The notes beneath the pieces are model-generated. The model saw only the letters and a list, made by a program, of their open reading frames with translations. It did not search any database and was not told the origin of the DNA. Position numbers and translations under genes: made by a program. A stretch of 64,000 bases of DNA from JACJYC01 sp964558465 (GTDB lineage Bacteria > Bacteroidota > Bacteroidia > Chitinophagales > Saprospiraceae). Below, piece after piece: positions 33,204-42,881 of the stretch (position 1 is its first letter; the number at the start of each line of letters is the position of its first letter). Location of the stretch: positions 1 through 64,000 of the forward strand of contig CAZLEF010000019.1 in assembly GCA_964558465.1 (NCBI GenBank). The letters run 5' to 3'.

Positions 33204-35999
33204 TCAGGGTAATAATTGGCTGGCGTGGATGGCCACCAGGACCGGAACCTGGTAAAGGATTGCCGCCATATGGGCGGAATGATCCCCCCAGTATCCATCT
33301 ACCGCAGAATCGGGAAAGGTCCGGTCATTCAAATTGATCAGGGTGGTATTGGTGATATGCCCCCAGTGCAACTCGTTCCAGTTTCCGGGCGGGGGGATTA
33401 CAGGCGGAAGGGAGTCGGGCGCAATATCCATTCCGAACCGCGGCCCTGTTACGGGTTCCTTGATGCAGAAATACCAGCCGGGATGGGTGGCAGTTCCCCT
33501 GGCTTCGTCTTCCGATAATTCGAACCCCAGGAAGGTGATGTCGGGGTCGATTTTAGCCGAAAAAATGGGGTATTTTGTTATTCCGGCCGGATTGAAAGCG
33601 CCGCCGGCGCCGGCCTCAACGGCAAAAATGATGGCTTCCGGGTAGCGGTTGAGCAGGTCCCCCCGGATGGTCAGCACCAGCGGAGCAGTTGTCTGAGGTT
33701 CATGGGGCATCCGGTTGCTCTTGCGATGGTCGCCCAGGTCGGTCCACTTGATCCAGCGATGGATATAGTCGATGTCATTGAGCTTTAGGGCAAGATCTCT
33801 GGGATCGGGCGATCCTTTGACGATGTATTTACCGACATCCCAGAATTGCCGGAAATAAGACCCCCGCTGGTCGGTAGGATATTCGTTCCACAACAATTCC
33901 CGGGCCATCTCGTAGTTCAAACCTACCATGTAGGCTTCGATGAAGGCCTGATTGGCCTCCATCAGGGTAATGGTGTTGTTCGGGAGTTGGTTCAGGTTGG
34001 GCAGCATAAAATCGGCGGATTGCTCCACCAGTTTTTTGTACATCGGTTCCGGATAATCCGGCGCCGCCATGATGGGGGTGATGGCGTCCAGGTCCCCTTC
34101 CGTGCCGATTTTCGAAAGCGTCCGGTCTTTAATGGTCATTGCCGGATTGAGGTGGTTCTTAATGCAGGGGAGAATGTTGGACAGGTCGAGGGGCGGGGGT
34201 GGCGCCGCGGGCGACGTGCAATGGAACGACTGCTGGAGCATGGTCCAGGCCGCTATATAGGCCGCCAAATCCACGCCTATGCCATTTGGGTCGGAAAAGC
34301 CGCCGGTGTATTCAAAATATTGCCTCGGGAAAATGACAATATCCATTTCCTTCGGGAAACCGGGAAACTGGCAGGGGAACAGGGGGATCGGGCGGGGGTG
34401 GCCGGGATGTTGGATAAACAGGATATCGTCCTTTCCATGCGCGATCCGTTTATCCGGCACTACGGACAAACCCTGCGGCAAGCCATCCGGAAACGACTTG
34501 TATTTAGGTTTTACCTGATTCCGCTTTTTGATCATTTTTTTGACCAGCCGGCCTCCGGTCCTGCTCAGTCGCCTGAAAACAGGCGAGAAGATGGCCGGAG
34601 GCGTTCCGCTCCCGGCAATATTCAGATAGATATTGGGTTTGGGCTGGCCCTTGCAAAGGAGATTCCCCAGCAGCGGCTCCACCATACTCACCAGTTCGCC
34701 GTCAATCTGGCCGGCGATATGTTTGGTCCACCAACGAACCGCGATCTCGATGCCCAACTGGCTTTGCCGGAGCAACTGGTTGGCCTCCAGCACCGAACCG
34801 ATCTGCTCCCAGGCGGTAGCCATGTATTTGTCCTGGTTTTCCTGAACTACCTTTACCCCCACGCCTGCAGCCGCCCGGTTGGCCGGATCCAGGTTGAGGG
34901 TATGCAGCCAGATGCTTTGACCGTTGTTGACCGGACCGGTGTCGTTACCCTGGTTGAGTTGGGACACCAAGGCGTGCCAGTGCCCGTAGGTGGGCGGTAC
35001 GATGACCGGGTCGGTTGCCGCATTGATAAAATCGTCTTTTTGCTGCCCATCCCTCAGGTTCAGCAAGTTGCAGATCTCCACCTGCCAGTTGGCGTCGGGG
35101 AACGGCGGAGGAGCGTTGCCAACGGGTTTTACAGCGCCGCCGAGTAGGACTTCATCAACGGTAGGGTTGCTGATATTATAGGGAGAAGAGGCGTTTTTGA
35201 CATCCATCGGCCGGAATCCGATGGATTCGTCCAGGTCATTCCTCGGGACCAGTTCCCGGACCAACGACTCAAAGTCTCCTTTCAAACCGGTCTGGAAACC
35301 CCAGCGGTAATACACCGGAAACTCGGTTTGCCCTGCGCCCCAGGAAGAGGCCAGCGCGTTGGCTCCTGTCAGCGGCAACCCCAGGCCCGTTAAACGGCCC
35401 GTTTCGAACGCCGGTATAACAAAGGCTTCATACCGGGTAGTGGGCGACAACCGGCGGGGCGACATCAGGCGCGACACAGCAAAATCCGGGTTGGACTCCA
35501 GTTTGGACTGGAGTTCCGGGATGGTTGCGGCAGCCGCGTTGACGTGCACGTGCGCCCATGCCCAGCTTTGCGCTTCCGGCGGGAAAACACCGGACGCGTT
35601 GAGGCTGAGCCGGTCCAGCCCCTGCGGGTTTTCCGTCAGTTCATATTCCCCCTCGGCCAGCACCAATAAAAACAGCCAGGGGCGGAGCCGTTCGCCGGTC
35701 GTCGTTTCAGGGGTATAGTCCCACAGGAAGGTATCCTGGTAAAATTCGATGAAAGGCAGGTAGTTGGCTTCGAAGTCGCCGGTATTCGGTTCCGGATGCA
35801 CCCGGACGATATTTCGCGGGTCGAGGCCGGTGATATCGCCCGGGCCAAGTATCTCCAGCGCATTGCTGATGGTTGCGCCACCCTCAATGGCAACCTCTAC
35901 CCGTACTTTGCCGCGGATCGAACCGGAAACGGGCGCTTCGAGAAATTTGCCCAGGCCCTGCCTTGTCCAGGAAACGAAGGAATATTTGGCTATGCTCAT
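33204..35999 (-). CDS. giant-operon gene 4: 931-residue protein of unknown function
   Basis: Its ATG overlaps the TAA of gene 3 by one base (TAATG at 36001-35997), a sign of translational coupling. The N-terminal region (SIAKYSFVSWTRQGLGKFL) leads into LRPWLFLLVLAEGEYEL, then SWAWAHVHVNAAA and SRLMSPRRLSPTTRYEAFVI PAFETGRLTGLG (about 175-210). I remember the last pattern ('SRLxxPRRLxPxTxYxAFVVPxFExGRLAGLG') from uncharacterised proteins in several phyla. It has a proline-rich loop (SPAAPPPPLDLS) at about 605-617. No signal peptide, transmembrane helix or known catalytic site is seen. The C-terminal end is ITNTTLINLNDRTFPDSAVD... A structural role within the same assembly as genes 5 and 6 is inferred. 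Confidence 0.7.
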   Translation of the reverse strand: MSIAKYSFVSWTRQGLGKFLEAPVSGSIRGKVRVEVAIEGGATISNALEILGPGDITGLDPRNIVRVHPEPNTGDFEANYLPFIEFYQDTFLWDYTPETTTGERLRPWLFLLVLAEGEYELTENPQGLDRLSLNASGVFPPEAQSWAWAHVHVNAAAATIPELQSKLESNPDFAVSRLMSPRRLSPTTRYEAFVIPAFETGRLTGLGLPLTGANALASSWGAGQTEFPVYYRWGFQTGLKGDFESLVRELVPRNDLDESIGFRPMDVKNASSPYNISNPTVDEVLLGGAVKPVGNAPPPFPDANWQVEICNLLNLRDGQQKDDFINAATDPVIVPPTYGHWHALVSQLNQGNDTGPVNNGQSIWLHTLNLDPANRAAAGVGVKVVQENQDKYMATAWEQIGSVLEANQLLRQSQLGIEIAVRWWTKHIAGQIDGELVSMVEPLLGNLLCKGQPKPNIYLNIAGSGTPPAIFSPVFRRLSRTGGRLVKKMIKKRNQVKPKYKSFPDGLPQGLSVVPDKRIAHGKDDILFIQHPGHPRPIPLFPCQFPGFPKEMDIVIFPRQYFEYTGGFSDPNGIGVDLAAYIAAWTMLQQSFHCTSPAAPPPPLDLSNILPCIKNHLNPAMTIKDRTLSKIGTEGDLDAITPIMAAPDYPEPMYKKLVEQSADFMLPNLNQLPNNTITLMEANQAFIEAYMVGLNYEMARELLWNEYPTDQRGSYFRQFWDVGKYIVKGSPDPRDLALKLNDIDYIHRWIKWTDLGDHRKSNRMPHEPQTTAPLVLTIRGDLLNRYPEAIIFAVEAGAGGAFNPAGITKYPIFSAKIDPDITFLGFELSEDEARGTATHPGWYFCIKEPVTGPRFGMDIAPDSLPPVIPPPGNWNELHWGHITNTTLINLNDRTFPDSAVDGYWGDHSAHMAAILYQVPVLVAIHASQLLP

Positions 36000-38900
36000 T
36001 AGAGTAGGATTTCGAATTTGGGTAAAATTTTGAGTTTGGTTTTTTGACCGGGCTCACCCCGGACGATCGCAGCGTAATGGTCCACCGCTTCGGCAAAAGA
36101 AGGCTTCAGTGCGTCGGGATCATACAGTTGCAGGTCCTCAATCCTGACCACACCGTAGTATTCTTCCAAAACGGTTATTTCAGCGGGGGCCAGCGGCGCG
36201 ACCCTGGGCGAGAAAGAAAGCCCCGATTGCCCCGCTGCGCCGCCCCGGACCATAGCGATCAGTACGTCTTCGTCCTCGTCCATGGGGGCGCCGGATCCTG
36301 CGGTACCCGAAACGGGATCAAAAATGATGGTTTCGTACTGGATGTCTTTTGAGGCGAACCCCTTGCCGTCCAGGTTTTCCGGGTCGGCTACCAGCACCCC
36401 GCCATCAAATTTGACGAACGAGGGGCTGGACAATTTCTGGGTTTCGCTCATTTTGCGGAAATGCGCGGGTACAAAGTCTTCCTTGACGTAGTTGAGCGCA
36501 GTCAGGGTTTTGGAGCCGATTTTCACGGAACCCAGTTTGTACTGACGGCCGTCGCTGACCTCCTGGGCGCCAAAGAGCTGGATGTCCAGGTTGAGCGGCA
36601 GCACTTTCTGGCTGATCCGAAGTTGCCCTGCAGGATGGAGAACCTTTTCACCCTCCGCCAGTTCCCTCAGTCTTACAACCTGCTGAACGCTCCGGGGCAG
36701 GATGCCTTCCCAGTTCCGAAGATCGCTCAGGGCGGCCTCCAGTTTGCCGGAAACGCTGACCGTCGCCAGGGTGGTGTTCTGGGATTGCCCCCAGGTTTTC
36801 TGCACCCGTACCTTGGCTTCTATGCCGCAGATTTTAATCTCAGCCTCGCCGTCCACCTTCCAGGGCGTCGGCCCTTCAAGTGAAATATTGACGGTGACAC
36901 TGAGTTTTTCGTCTCCTTTCCATTTGACCGACATATATGCGGCGGCCAGCAGGTGCATGTAGAAGGGGTTGAACTGGAACAGGGCGTCGAAACTCAGGTA
37001 ACCGTCGGCGGAGATATTTTTGGTAATTTTTACGTACACCTCCGCCTTGGCGCCGAACTGGACGGTGTTGGAGGTGACGGCAAAATAACTCGTGAGGGTA
37101 AGTCTGGGGTTGTCGCCGCCCAGCAGGTTAAGGGTCAGCCGTTTCATGCCGGTCAATCCCGGCGGCGGCTGGAAACTGGGGTGAAAACCGCCCACGCTGA
37201 GCAGGAAATTGGCGTTGTTACCCCAGGTCAGGCGGAGGGCCATATCGCCGGCCAGGGTAAAGGTCAGCAGGCGCGAGTCGAAGAGGGAAGCGTCGAAGGA
37301 AAGTTGTTTTTTGCCAAAATCAATCACGCCCAGGAAGTTGACCTGCAATTTGAGGATTTTTCCCTGTTCGTCGGGCAGGGTAGCCTTGATCACGCCCAGG
37401 ATGACGAGCCGAACGGGGCTGGGTACTTCGATGAGCAGGCCCATTTCTGCGGTAATGAGTGTAGGCGTTCCCCAGCCGATTTTAGCCATGATACCAAAGG
37501 TGTACCGGCCCTCTTCCACCGGAAAAATCGCCTGCAGGTCGGAGATGATCTCCAGGGCGTCCTCTACCGGATTGGCGGGGAACAACAGCCGGTCGTATGC
37601 GCCGGTTTTGACACCTTCGCGCAGCTTGTCCACCACCATCGTACGGTGGATGCCCACAATGCCGCCTACCCCGTTGAGGGTGAACCCGAAACCGAGTTGA
37701 ATAGCCGGAAATTCGGCCGAGATAAAGATCAGGAAAGAGTACCCTTTGTTTCCGCTGGGCAGTTTGGTGGAAATCAGGCCGAAGGCGGCGAGCTGGATTT
37801 TTTCTTTAATGCTCAGGCCCGCGACGCCGGCGTAGCGGCCTTCTTCCCGGTTGATGTAGAGATAACCCCCGCCCTTGACCGCGTCGAGATCGATATTGAT
37901 GCCTACGCCGTTGGGTGGTTTGAAGCCGGCCTTGATATCAGCGAGGCTGAAACTGGTGCTGTCACCTTCCGGGAAAGTGAGCAGGTTGGACAGGCCGATA
38001 TTTTCCACCAATCCGGTAATGGGGCCCAGCTTCAATTTGAATGTGCCGCCCAGATCGAGGCCAAGGCCTTTGTTTTCCGGCCGGAATCCCAGGGTGATTT
38101 TATTGATGTCGAGGGGGCCCAGCGTAAGATGAAGCGGAATTTCGATGCCCAGCGAGCCGCTGCCCTTGAAATAAAATCCTTTTTCGAGGGAATACCCCAG
38201 TTGCAGGTCGTACTCGATGTTGATGCCGCTTTCGGGGATGATCTTGTTGAGGAACCCGTCGCCGTCGCCTTTTTTGATTTCGAGGCGCAGTTTCTGGAGT
38301 TTCAGGTCCACACCAAAATCTTTTCGTGCGGTATTTTCTTTTTCAACGAAGGCTTTGATCACCAGGCCGGCCAGGGAAAGATGGGTAGAATCCGGGTTGC
38401 CGAACAGGTAGATTTTCTCGCCGGCCTGTTTGCGGGTGACGGTAAGGGTCAGTTTCAGGTTTGTCGTATCCCAGGAAGTGGACAAGTCGGCTGTCACGTT
38501 CAGTTTGGCCGGAGGGCGGATGCCCAGGCCAAAACCAGAACCGATATCGGTGTCGCCCACGAGTTCGAATTGCCAGTCGGGGTTGAGGTCGTCGGTGATG
38601 GAAACGCCGCCGAAAAAATAGGGGTAAACGAACAGGCCTTTTTTGTCGGCCCCCATAGCCGGAACAGGTGAAATATTGAGGTCCAGTTCCCGCCAGTTGT
38701 CGGGCCATACCCCGTCCTGATAAAGCGGCATACGGATCTCTTTTGTACCTGACGGGTTCTGGAGGTGCGCCTGAATGGTGGCGGTCTGTTCGTAAATCCC
38801 GCCGGGCAATCCAAGTGCCGTGACCAGCTTTTCGAACCGTTCCAGGAATTTATTATCCTTGAAATCCGAAGACCAGTCGTAAACTTCGTCAAATACTTCG

Positions 38901-39430
38901 ATGGGCTTATAAAATATTTTGGGAATGCGCGGCCACTGGATGGTTTTGATCGGTTTGCCGGCGTCGTCTTCGACGATCTCGGCCATACCCAGTAAGTGTT
39001 TGACGGCAAATACGGGTTTGTAATATTCTTCCAGGTAGGTATAAATCAGGTAATCACCCAGGCGACGGGGGAGTTTTTTGAGCTGGTCAACCGTTGTCCC
39101 GCTGGTAGCGGTCTGTACAATAGCTTCGATGTCCGGGATCAGGTCATTGACCATTGTTACCACCACGCCGGCCTGAATACCGATGTCTTTCAGGATTTCC
39201 AGTTTCTCGTCGTTATCGGCGGCGTCCGGTAGTCTACCGATCTCGCCGAGCAGGTTGCCGACTTCGGTTACAATGTCAACAAAGTCGTTTGGATCAATCT
39301 GGCTGAGGTCCACCTCCCAGCCCAGTTCTGCCAGCAGTTCCTGGATATCCTCTTTGGTTTCCAGCAGCAGCAGGGGCGATAGCAGCTTGGCGAGCTCTAC
39401 GGTGAGGATTTCTGTGAATGATTTTTTCAT
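35999..39430 (-). CDS. giant-operon gene 3: DUF6603-like beta-rich protein
   Basis: 1143 residues without a signal peptide. The first 230 are helical (MKKSFTEILTVELAKLLSPL...). The main part (about 270-930) is a long run of amphipathic beta strands with Gly-rich turns, including GFGFTLNGVGGIVGIHRTMV, FLLSVGGFHPSFQPPPGL, SNTVQFGAKAEVYVK and DALFQFNPFYMHLLAAAYMS. In my memory these characterise the large DUF6603 proteins found in actinobacteria, myxobacteria and others. The pattern suggests a very long beta-solenoid or lipid-transfer-like groove, but this is inference. The C-terminal 200 residues form a separate domain (RSVQQVVRLRELAEGEKVL onward). It lies 6 bp after gene 2. Confidence 0.65.
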   Translation of the reverse strand: MKKSFTEILTVELAKLLSPLLLLETKEDIQELLAELGWEVDLSQIDPNDFVDIVTEVGNLLGEIGRLPDAADNDEKLEILKDIGIQAGVVVTMVNDLIPDIEAIVQTATSGTTVDQLKKLPRRLGDYLIYTYLEEYYKPVFAVKHLLGMAEIVEDDAGKPIKTIQWPRIPKIFYKPIEVFDEVYDWSSDFKDNKFLERFEKLVTALGLPGGIYEQTATIQAHLQNPSGTKEIRMPLYQDGVWPDNWRELDLNISPVPAMGADKKGLFVYPYFFGGVSITDDLNPDWQFELVGDTDIGSGFGLGIRPPAKLNVTADLSTSWDTTNLKLTLTVTRKQAGEKIYLFGNPDSTHLSLAGLVIKAFVEKENTARKDFGVDLKLQKLRLEIKKGDGDGFLNKIIPESGINIEYDLQLGYSLEKGFYFKGSGSLGIEIPLHLTLGPLDINKITLGFRPENKGLGLDLGGTFKLKLGPITGLVENIGLSNLLTFPEGDSTSFSLADIKAGFKPPNGVGINIDLDAVKGGGYLYINREEGRYAGVAGLSIKEKIQLAAFGLISTKLPSGNKGYSFLIFISAEFPAIQLGFGFTLNGVGGIVGIHRTMVVDKLREGVKTGAYDRLLFPANPVEDALEIISDLQAIFPVEEGRYTFGIMAKIGWGTPTLITAEMGLLIEVPSPVRLVILGVIKATLPDEQGKILKLQVNFLGVIDFGKKQLSFDASLFDSRLLTFTLAGDMALRLTWGNNANFLLSVGGFHPSFQPPPGLTGMKRLTLNLLGGDNPRLTLTSYFAVTSNTVQFGAKAEVYVKITKNISADGYLSFDALFQFNPFYMHLLAAAYMSVKWKGDEKLSVTVNISLEGPTPWKVDGEAEIKICGIEAKVRVQKTWGQSQNTTLATVSVSGKLEAALSDLRNWEGILPRSVQQVVRLRELAEGEKVLHPAGQLRISQKVLPLNLDIQLFGAQEVSDGRQYKLGSVKIGSKTLTALNYVKEDFVPAHFRKMSETQKLSSPSFVKFDGGVLVADPENLDGKGFASKDIQYETIIFDPVSGTAGSGAPMDEDEDVLIAMVRGGAAGQSGLSFSPRVAPLAPAEITVLEEYYGVVRIEDLQLYDPDALKPSFAEAVDHYAAIVRGEPGQKTKLKILPKFEILL

Positions 39431-39436
39431 AAGCGT

Positions 39437-42400
39437 TTATTTATCTACCCGGTTCAGATTGGTCCGCGGATAGGGTGCGAATTGACTTTCATTGAGCTTG
39501 GCTTCGAATCCGGTATCCGTTTCGAAATTGGAGGCGTAATCATCATAATCGAGCAGGTCGGTTTCTTTTTTGAAATAGTAGATGGCCTTTCTCGTTTTTC
39601 CTATTGCGCCATTTTTGAGGAAATTTTTTAATTCCGGAATATTCAATTTGTAAACAGCGCCTTCCAGTTTGATAATATGTGGCGCTACCCATCCCGTTTT
39701 CCATACGTTATCGGAGGGTTGCTGGTATTTTATCTTAATGAGATCATCCGTGAGGGTGCCGTTTAAAAGCGTAACGGTTTTCCCTGTGGTCAGACCGCTG
39801 ACGGCTTCATTTTCCGGGTTGATTGTTCCCCAGTCTCCATTGATAGGGCCGGGATCCTTGAAACCGCTGGCCGCTTTGTCGTCGAACAGGTATTTGAGCT
39901 GGGCCTGAAGGCGGAATGGCTTTTTGCTTGTATCGGCCATGTAGGGGCAGTGGAGGTTGCGGGCGGCCCAGCAATGTTTTGAAATGTAATTTAAATTATT
40001 CGTATTTGTTCGAACGGCACATCTGGCAGCATTCCAATTTGAATTTGTGGGCCAGTGACAATCGCATGGAAATAACCTGTGACTATCATTTGTTAAAAAC
40101 AGGTTTTTAATATCGTCAATATTATGTTCAATACCTAACGCTCCGGCTAACCTGCGGGCATCAGAAACCCGGATTCCCCATGAATTTTGGGATACCTCAA
40201 AATGCAAATGGGTTGGACCATCCGAAAATTTATCCGCATCGTTCACCGGACCATTTATATCAAAAGTACGACCCGCTCTGCCGATAAAATGACCGCACAA
40301 CACCCTGTTGGGAAGAACTCCTGTTTCGGCATAGGAATTTTCTGAAAGATGGGCAATTCGAATAATATAATCATCCGCAACCTTTAGCAGTAATCCATAA
40401 CCATAATCACTAAAAGGGGAAACGGAATTGCCGGTTAGAAGTTTATCGGTTATTTCTCCACCCATTGGAGCAAAAACCGGAGTAATATGTTCTACCGCAT
40501 AATAATCAATTCCTTGATGTGGCTTATTTGAACTGGCAGAGTAAATCCTGGGTGCGGTACCGGCGGCGTAATCTGTTATTTTGGTATATTCATTTGCATC
40601 TCCAGTGATATCATTTGTTCCTTTCATCACCATTATGCCATAATCTCTGCCTGCTCCTTTTTGAACTAAATTATTTTGATCGCTACCTCCGCCTGCATTG
40701 TACCTCGTGCAAATAGCCGGCAAAAATTTTTCAGATGGATCAATCTCCGCTCTTAAATAAAGAGATAACCCAGATGAAGGATGGATCATCCCCTTGATCC
40801 AATGGGATGGTAATTCCTGCCACACCGGCTGGCACCACTGCATTCCAAACAGCACAAAATGAAAGGGATAGGCGACAGGATCAAAATAGTGGGAAAGAAT
40901 ATTGGTTTGAATGGCGTTCCCCGTTGTCAGCGTTTTTACATCCAGTATTTCGTTTACCCTGAGGTTGCGGGAAGTCGTATTCAACGGATTTTCCACGTGC
41001 CACCCGAAATGTTCAGCGTCGGGATTCCCCGAATTCCATCCGGCTTCCTGGTTGCCGACCCACCTTACGTGGAATCCGGTTTCGGTTTCCGTATTGGGGT
41101 TGGTTACCGACCGGATCAGTTGGGAGGTCTGTTGCTGGTGTTTCCGCTTTTCAGCCGTTACCGGAAATTCCCAGAAACCAACCTCGATCTTCACGGTTCT
41201 GTTGTAAAAAAGGTTCAGCGGAATGCGGACGTTTAATACCCCGTTTTCATCGGTTTCCCTGTGGTTGAGGTATTCATCGACGATCAGTTGCAGATGTTTT
41301 TGGGGCAAATTGCCGTTTTCCCTTTCCAACAGATCAAATGAACCGTCAAGAATGCGGCTGTTCCAGTACCTTTCATACTGCCGGATGGAATTGGGCCCGA
41401 TATTTCCATCCGGAGTACCGACGTAAAAACCCAGTTCATTCAGGGCGATCTGCGCTCTTTTTTGGAGGGTAAAAGAGGTGTTGTATCCCGGCTCATAGGT
41501 AAAAGTATGTTCTGCATTTAATACGGTTCCTGCCTGGTCGAAATTGATCCGGTTTTCTCCCAACCTGTGCCCGGAGGCATCGATGATCAGCCGTTTCACC
41601 CGGGCATTTTTAATCGGGCGACCGGAGCGGACATCGAGCGCTTTGATACGGACAGTTTCATATTGCACTGCAGAAGGCTGGGCTTCCAGTATCTTCTGCA
41701 TGTATGCCGAATAGGCGACGGAATGGGCTTTTAGCCCTAAACCATGAAATTTGAAGGCGCCGGCGCCTTTTGGCCCTTTGAGCATTTCGGTGACAATTGT
41801 CTTGATGCAGGCCTTGTTGCTTTTGAGTTCATCCTTTGTCAGTCCGGCCCAATCAGCATGGGTCTTCTTCAATTGGTTCAGCAAAAAAGCGCATAACCGG
41901 ATATTGGATTTGGGGAACCGCAACTGGTTGTAGATGTCAGCGCGTTGGTCGGCAGTTAAAACGGCAAAAGCGTCAAAAACCTGTTTTTCGGTCACTGTGC
42001 TTCCGTCTAAGATCCGGTACGTTGTATAAGTGTTGTAAAGCGGGCCGGTTGCGTCAATATTATTAATGTCCGGGTTGGCCGCTGTGGGCAGAAACATCGA
42101 TAAAATATGTGGGCTCATTGGGCAAACCCCAAAAGAAGGAGGAGCGCTTTCAAAAAATTCGTAAGTTGAATTGTTGTTAATGGACTTTGCCAACCGTTCG
42201 TCCCCCAATAACGTGGAAGGCAGTTTCCATTTGCTTTTTTTATGGTCCTGAAGCAGGATATTCAAATAAGCCACCGCCCCGGTTAAATTGGCCGGGATGC
42301 TCAATTCCTTCCCAAAGGCTGAATCAGCCTGTAACAAATACGGTTTTATCCGGTTGGCCACCTCCCGGCTGATGGATGGCTTGCCTGCATGGGCTGAAGG

Positions 42401-42862
42401 AATGGGATTTGTTAATACATCCGTCAGATAATCTTCCAAATTCTGGGCAAGGCCCTGGATGTTTTGAATGAAGGTGACCGCTGTGTTGGAAATGGATGGG
42501 ATTTTAAGACTGACTTCTACCCTGGTTGCCTGTAAGACAATATTCGGGTCTGAAAAATTTTTGGCGTCAACCTCAATAATCGGAGAACCGGCTGAAGCCT
42601 GTAATACGAGATCCCCGTTGTTTTTTTTGAATTTTATTGTCCATTCATAGGTGATATTTCCGGTCACCTTCATTCCGTCCACAAATGCCACATACCGGTT
42701 CCAGAAAGGCAGTTCGATCCCGGCCTGGATTGGCGAACTCCAGTATGCCACAATGATAAATTCCTGGTTGGGCCCGCCCGGGTCGGAAGCTTCGCCCAGC
42801 TTTTCGGCATTCGCTTTGGTAAACCCGCCTGGTATCCTGCTTTCTGTTTTTCGGATTGACAT
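39437..42862 (-). CDS. giant-operon gene 2: peptidoglycan-binding M23 metallopeptidase
   Basis: 1141 residues, no signal peptide. Order: an N-terminal beta domain (about 1-140; SRIPGGF..., NRYVAFVDGMKVTGNITYEW) shared with gene 1, then a helical region (about 150-370). Next come a beta segment, a PG_binding_1-like domain (about 465-515; RAQIALNELGFYVGTPDGNI) and a connecting beta domain. The M23 peptidase follows with HQGIDYYA (His about 782, Asp about 786), RIAHLSEN and HLHFE (about 883), i.e. all zinc and catalytic positions. A Cys-rich patch and an SH3-like C-terminus (WGTINPENEAVSG...GWVAPHI) complete the protein. It should cut peptide cross-links in peptidoglycan. It lies 19 bp after gene 1. 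Confidence 0.85.
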   Translation of the reverse strand: MSIRKTESRIPGGFTKANAEKLGEASDPGGPNQEFIIVAYWSSPIQAGIELPFWNRYVAFVDGMKVTGNITYEWTIKFKKNNGDLVLQASAGSPIIEVDAKNFSDPNIVLQATRVEVSLKIPSISNTAVTFIQNIQGLAQNLEDYLTDVLTNPIPSAHAGKPSISREVANRIKPYLLQADSAFGKELSIPANLTGAVAYLNILLQDHKKSKWKLPSTLLGDERLAKSINNNSTYEFFESAPPSFGVCPMSPHILSMFLPTAANPDINNIDATGPLYNTYTTYRILDGSTVTEKQVFDAFAVLTADQRADIYNQLRFPKSNIRLCAFLLNQLKKTHADWAGLTKDELKSNKACIKTIVTEMLKGPKGAGAFKFHGLGLKAHSVAYSAYMQKILEAQPSAVQYETVRIKALDVRSGRPIKNARVKRLIIDASGHRLGENRINFDQAGTVLNAEHTFTYEPGYNTSFTLQKRAQIALNELGFYVGTPDGNIGPNSIRQYERYWNSRILDGSFDLLERENGNLPQKHLQLIVDEYLNHRETDENGVLNVRIPLNLFYNRTVKIEVGFWEFPVTAEKRKHQQQTSQLIRSVTNPNTETETGFHVRWVGNQEAGWNSGNPDAEHFGWHVENPLNTTSRNLRVNEILDVKTLTTGNAIQTNILSHYFDPVAYPFHFVLFGMQWCQPVWQELPSHWIKGMIHPSSGLSLYLRAEIDPSEKFLPAICTRYNAGGGSDQNNLVQKGAGRDYGIMVMKGTNDITGDANEYTKITDYAAGTAPRIYSASSNKPHQGIDYYAVEHITPVFAPMGGEITDKLLTGNSVSPFSDYGYGLLLKVADDYIIRIAHLSENSYAETGVLPNRVLCGHFIGRAGRTFDINGPVNDADKFSDGPTHLHFEVSQNSWGIRVSDARRLAGALGIEHNIDDIKNLFLTNDSHRLFPCDCHWPTNSNWNAARCAVRTNTNNLNYISKHCWAARNLHCPYMADTSKKPFRLQAQLKYLFDDKAASGFKDPGPINGDWGTINPENEAVSGLTTGKTVTLLNGTLTDDLIKIKYQQPSDNVWKTGWVAPHIIKLEGAVYKLNIPELKNFLKNGAIGKTRKAIYYFKKETDLLDYDDYASNFETDTGFEAKLNESQFAPYPRTNLNRVDK

Positions 42863-42881
42863 AAAAACTGATTATGAAATT

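Noticed and set aside
33846..35147. 433-codon open frame opposite giant-operon gene 4
   Set aside because: Antisense shadow with no promoter, no recognisable domain and His/Arg/Gly-biased composition.
36953..38671. 572-codon open frame opposite the DUF6603-like gene
   Set aside because: It is antisense to a continuous, well-patterned protein. Long shadow frames are expected in GC-rich third-position coding DNA, and its translation shows no domain.
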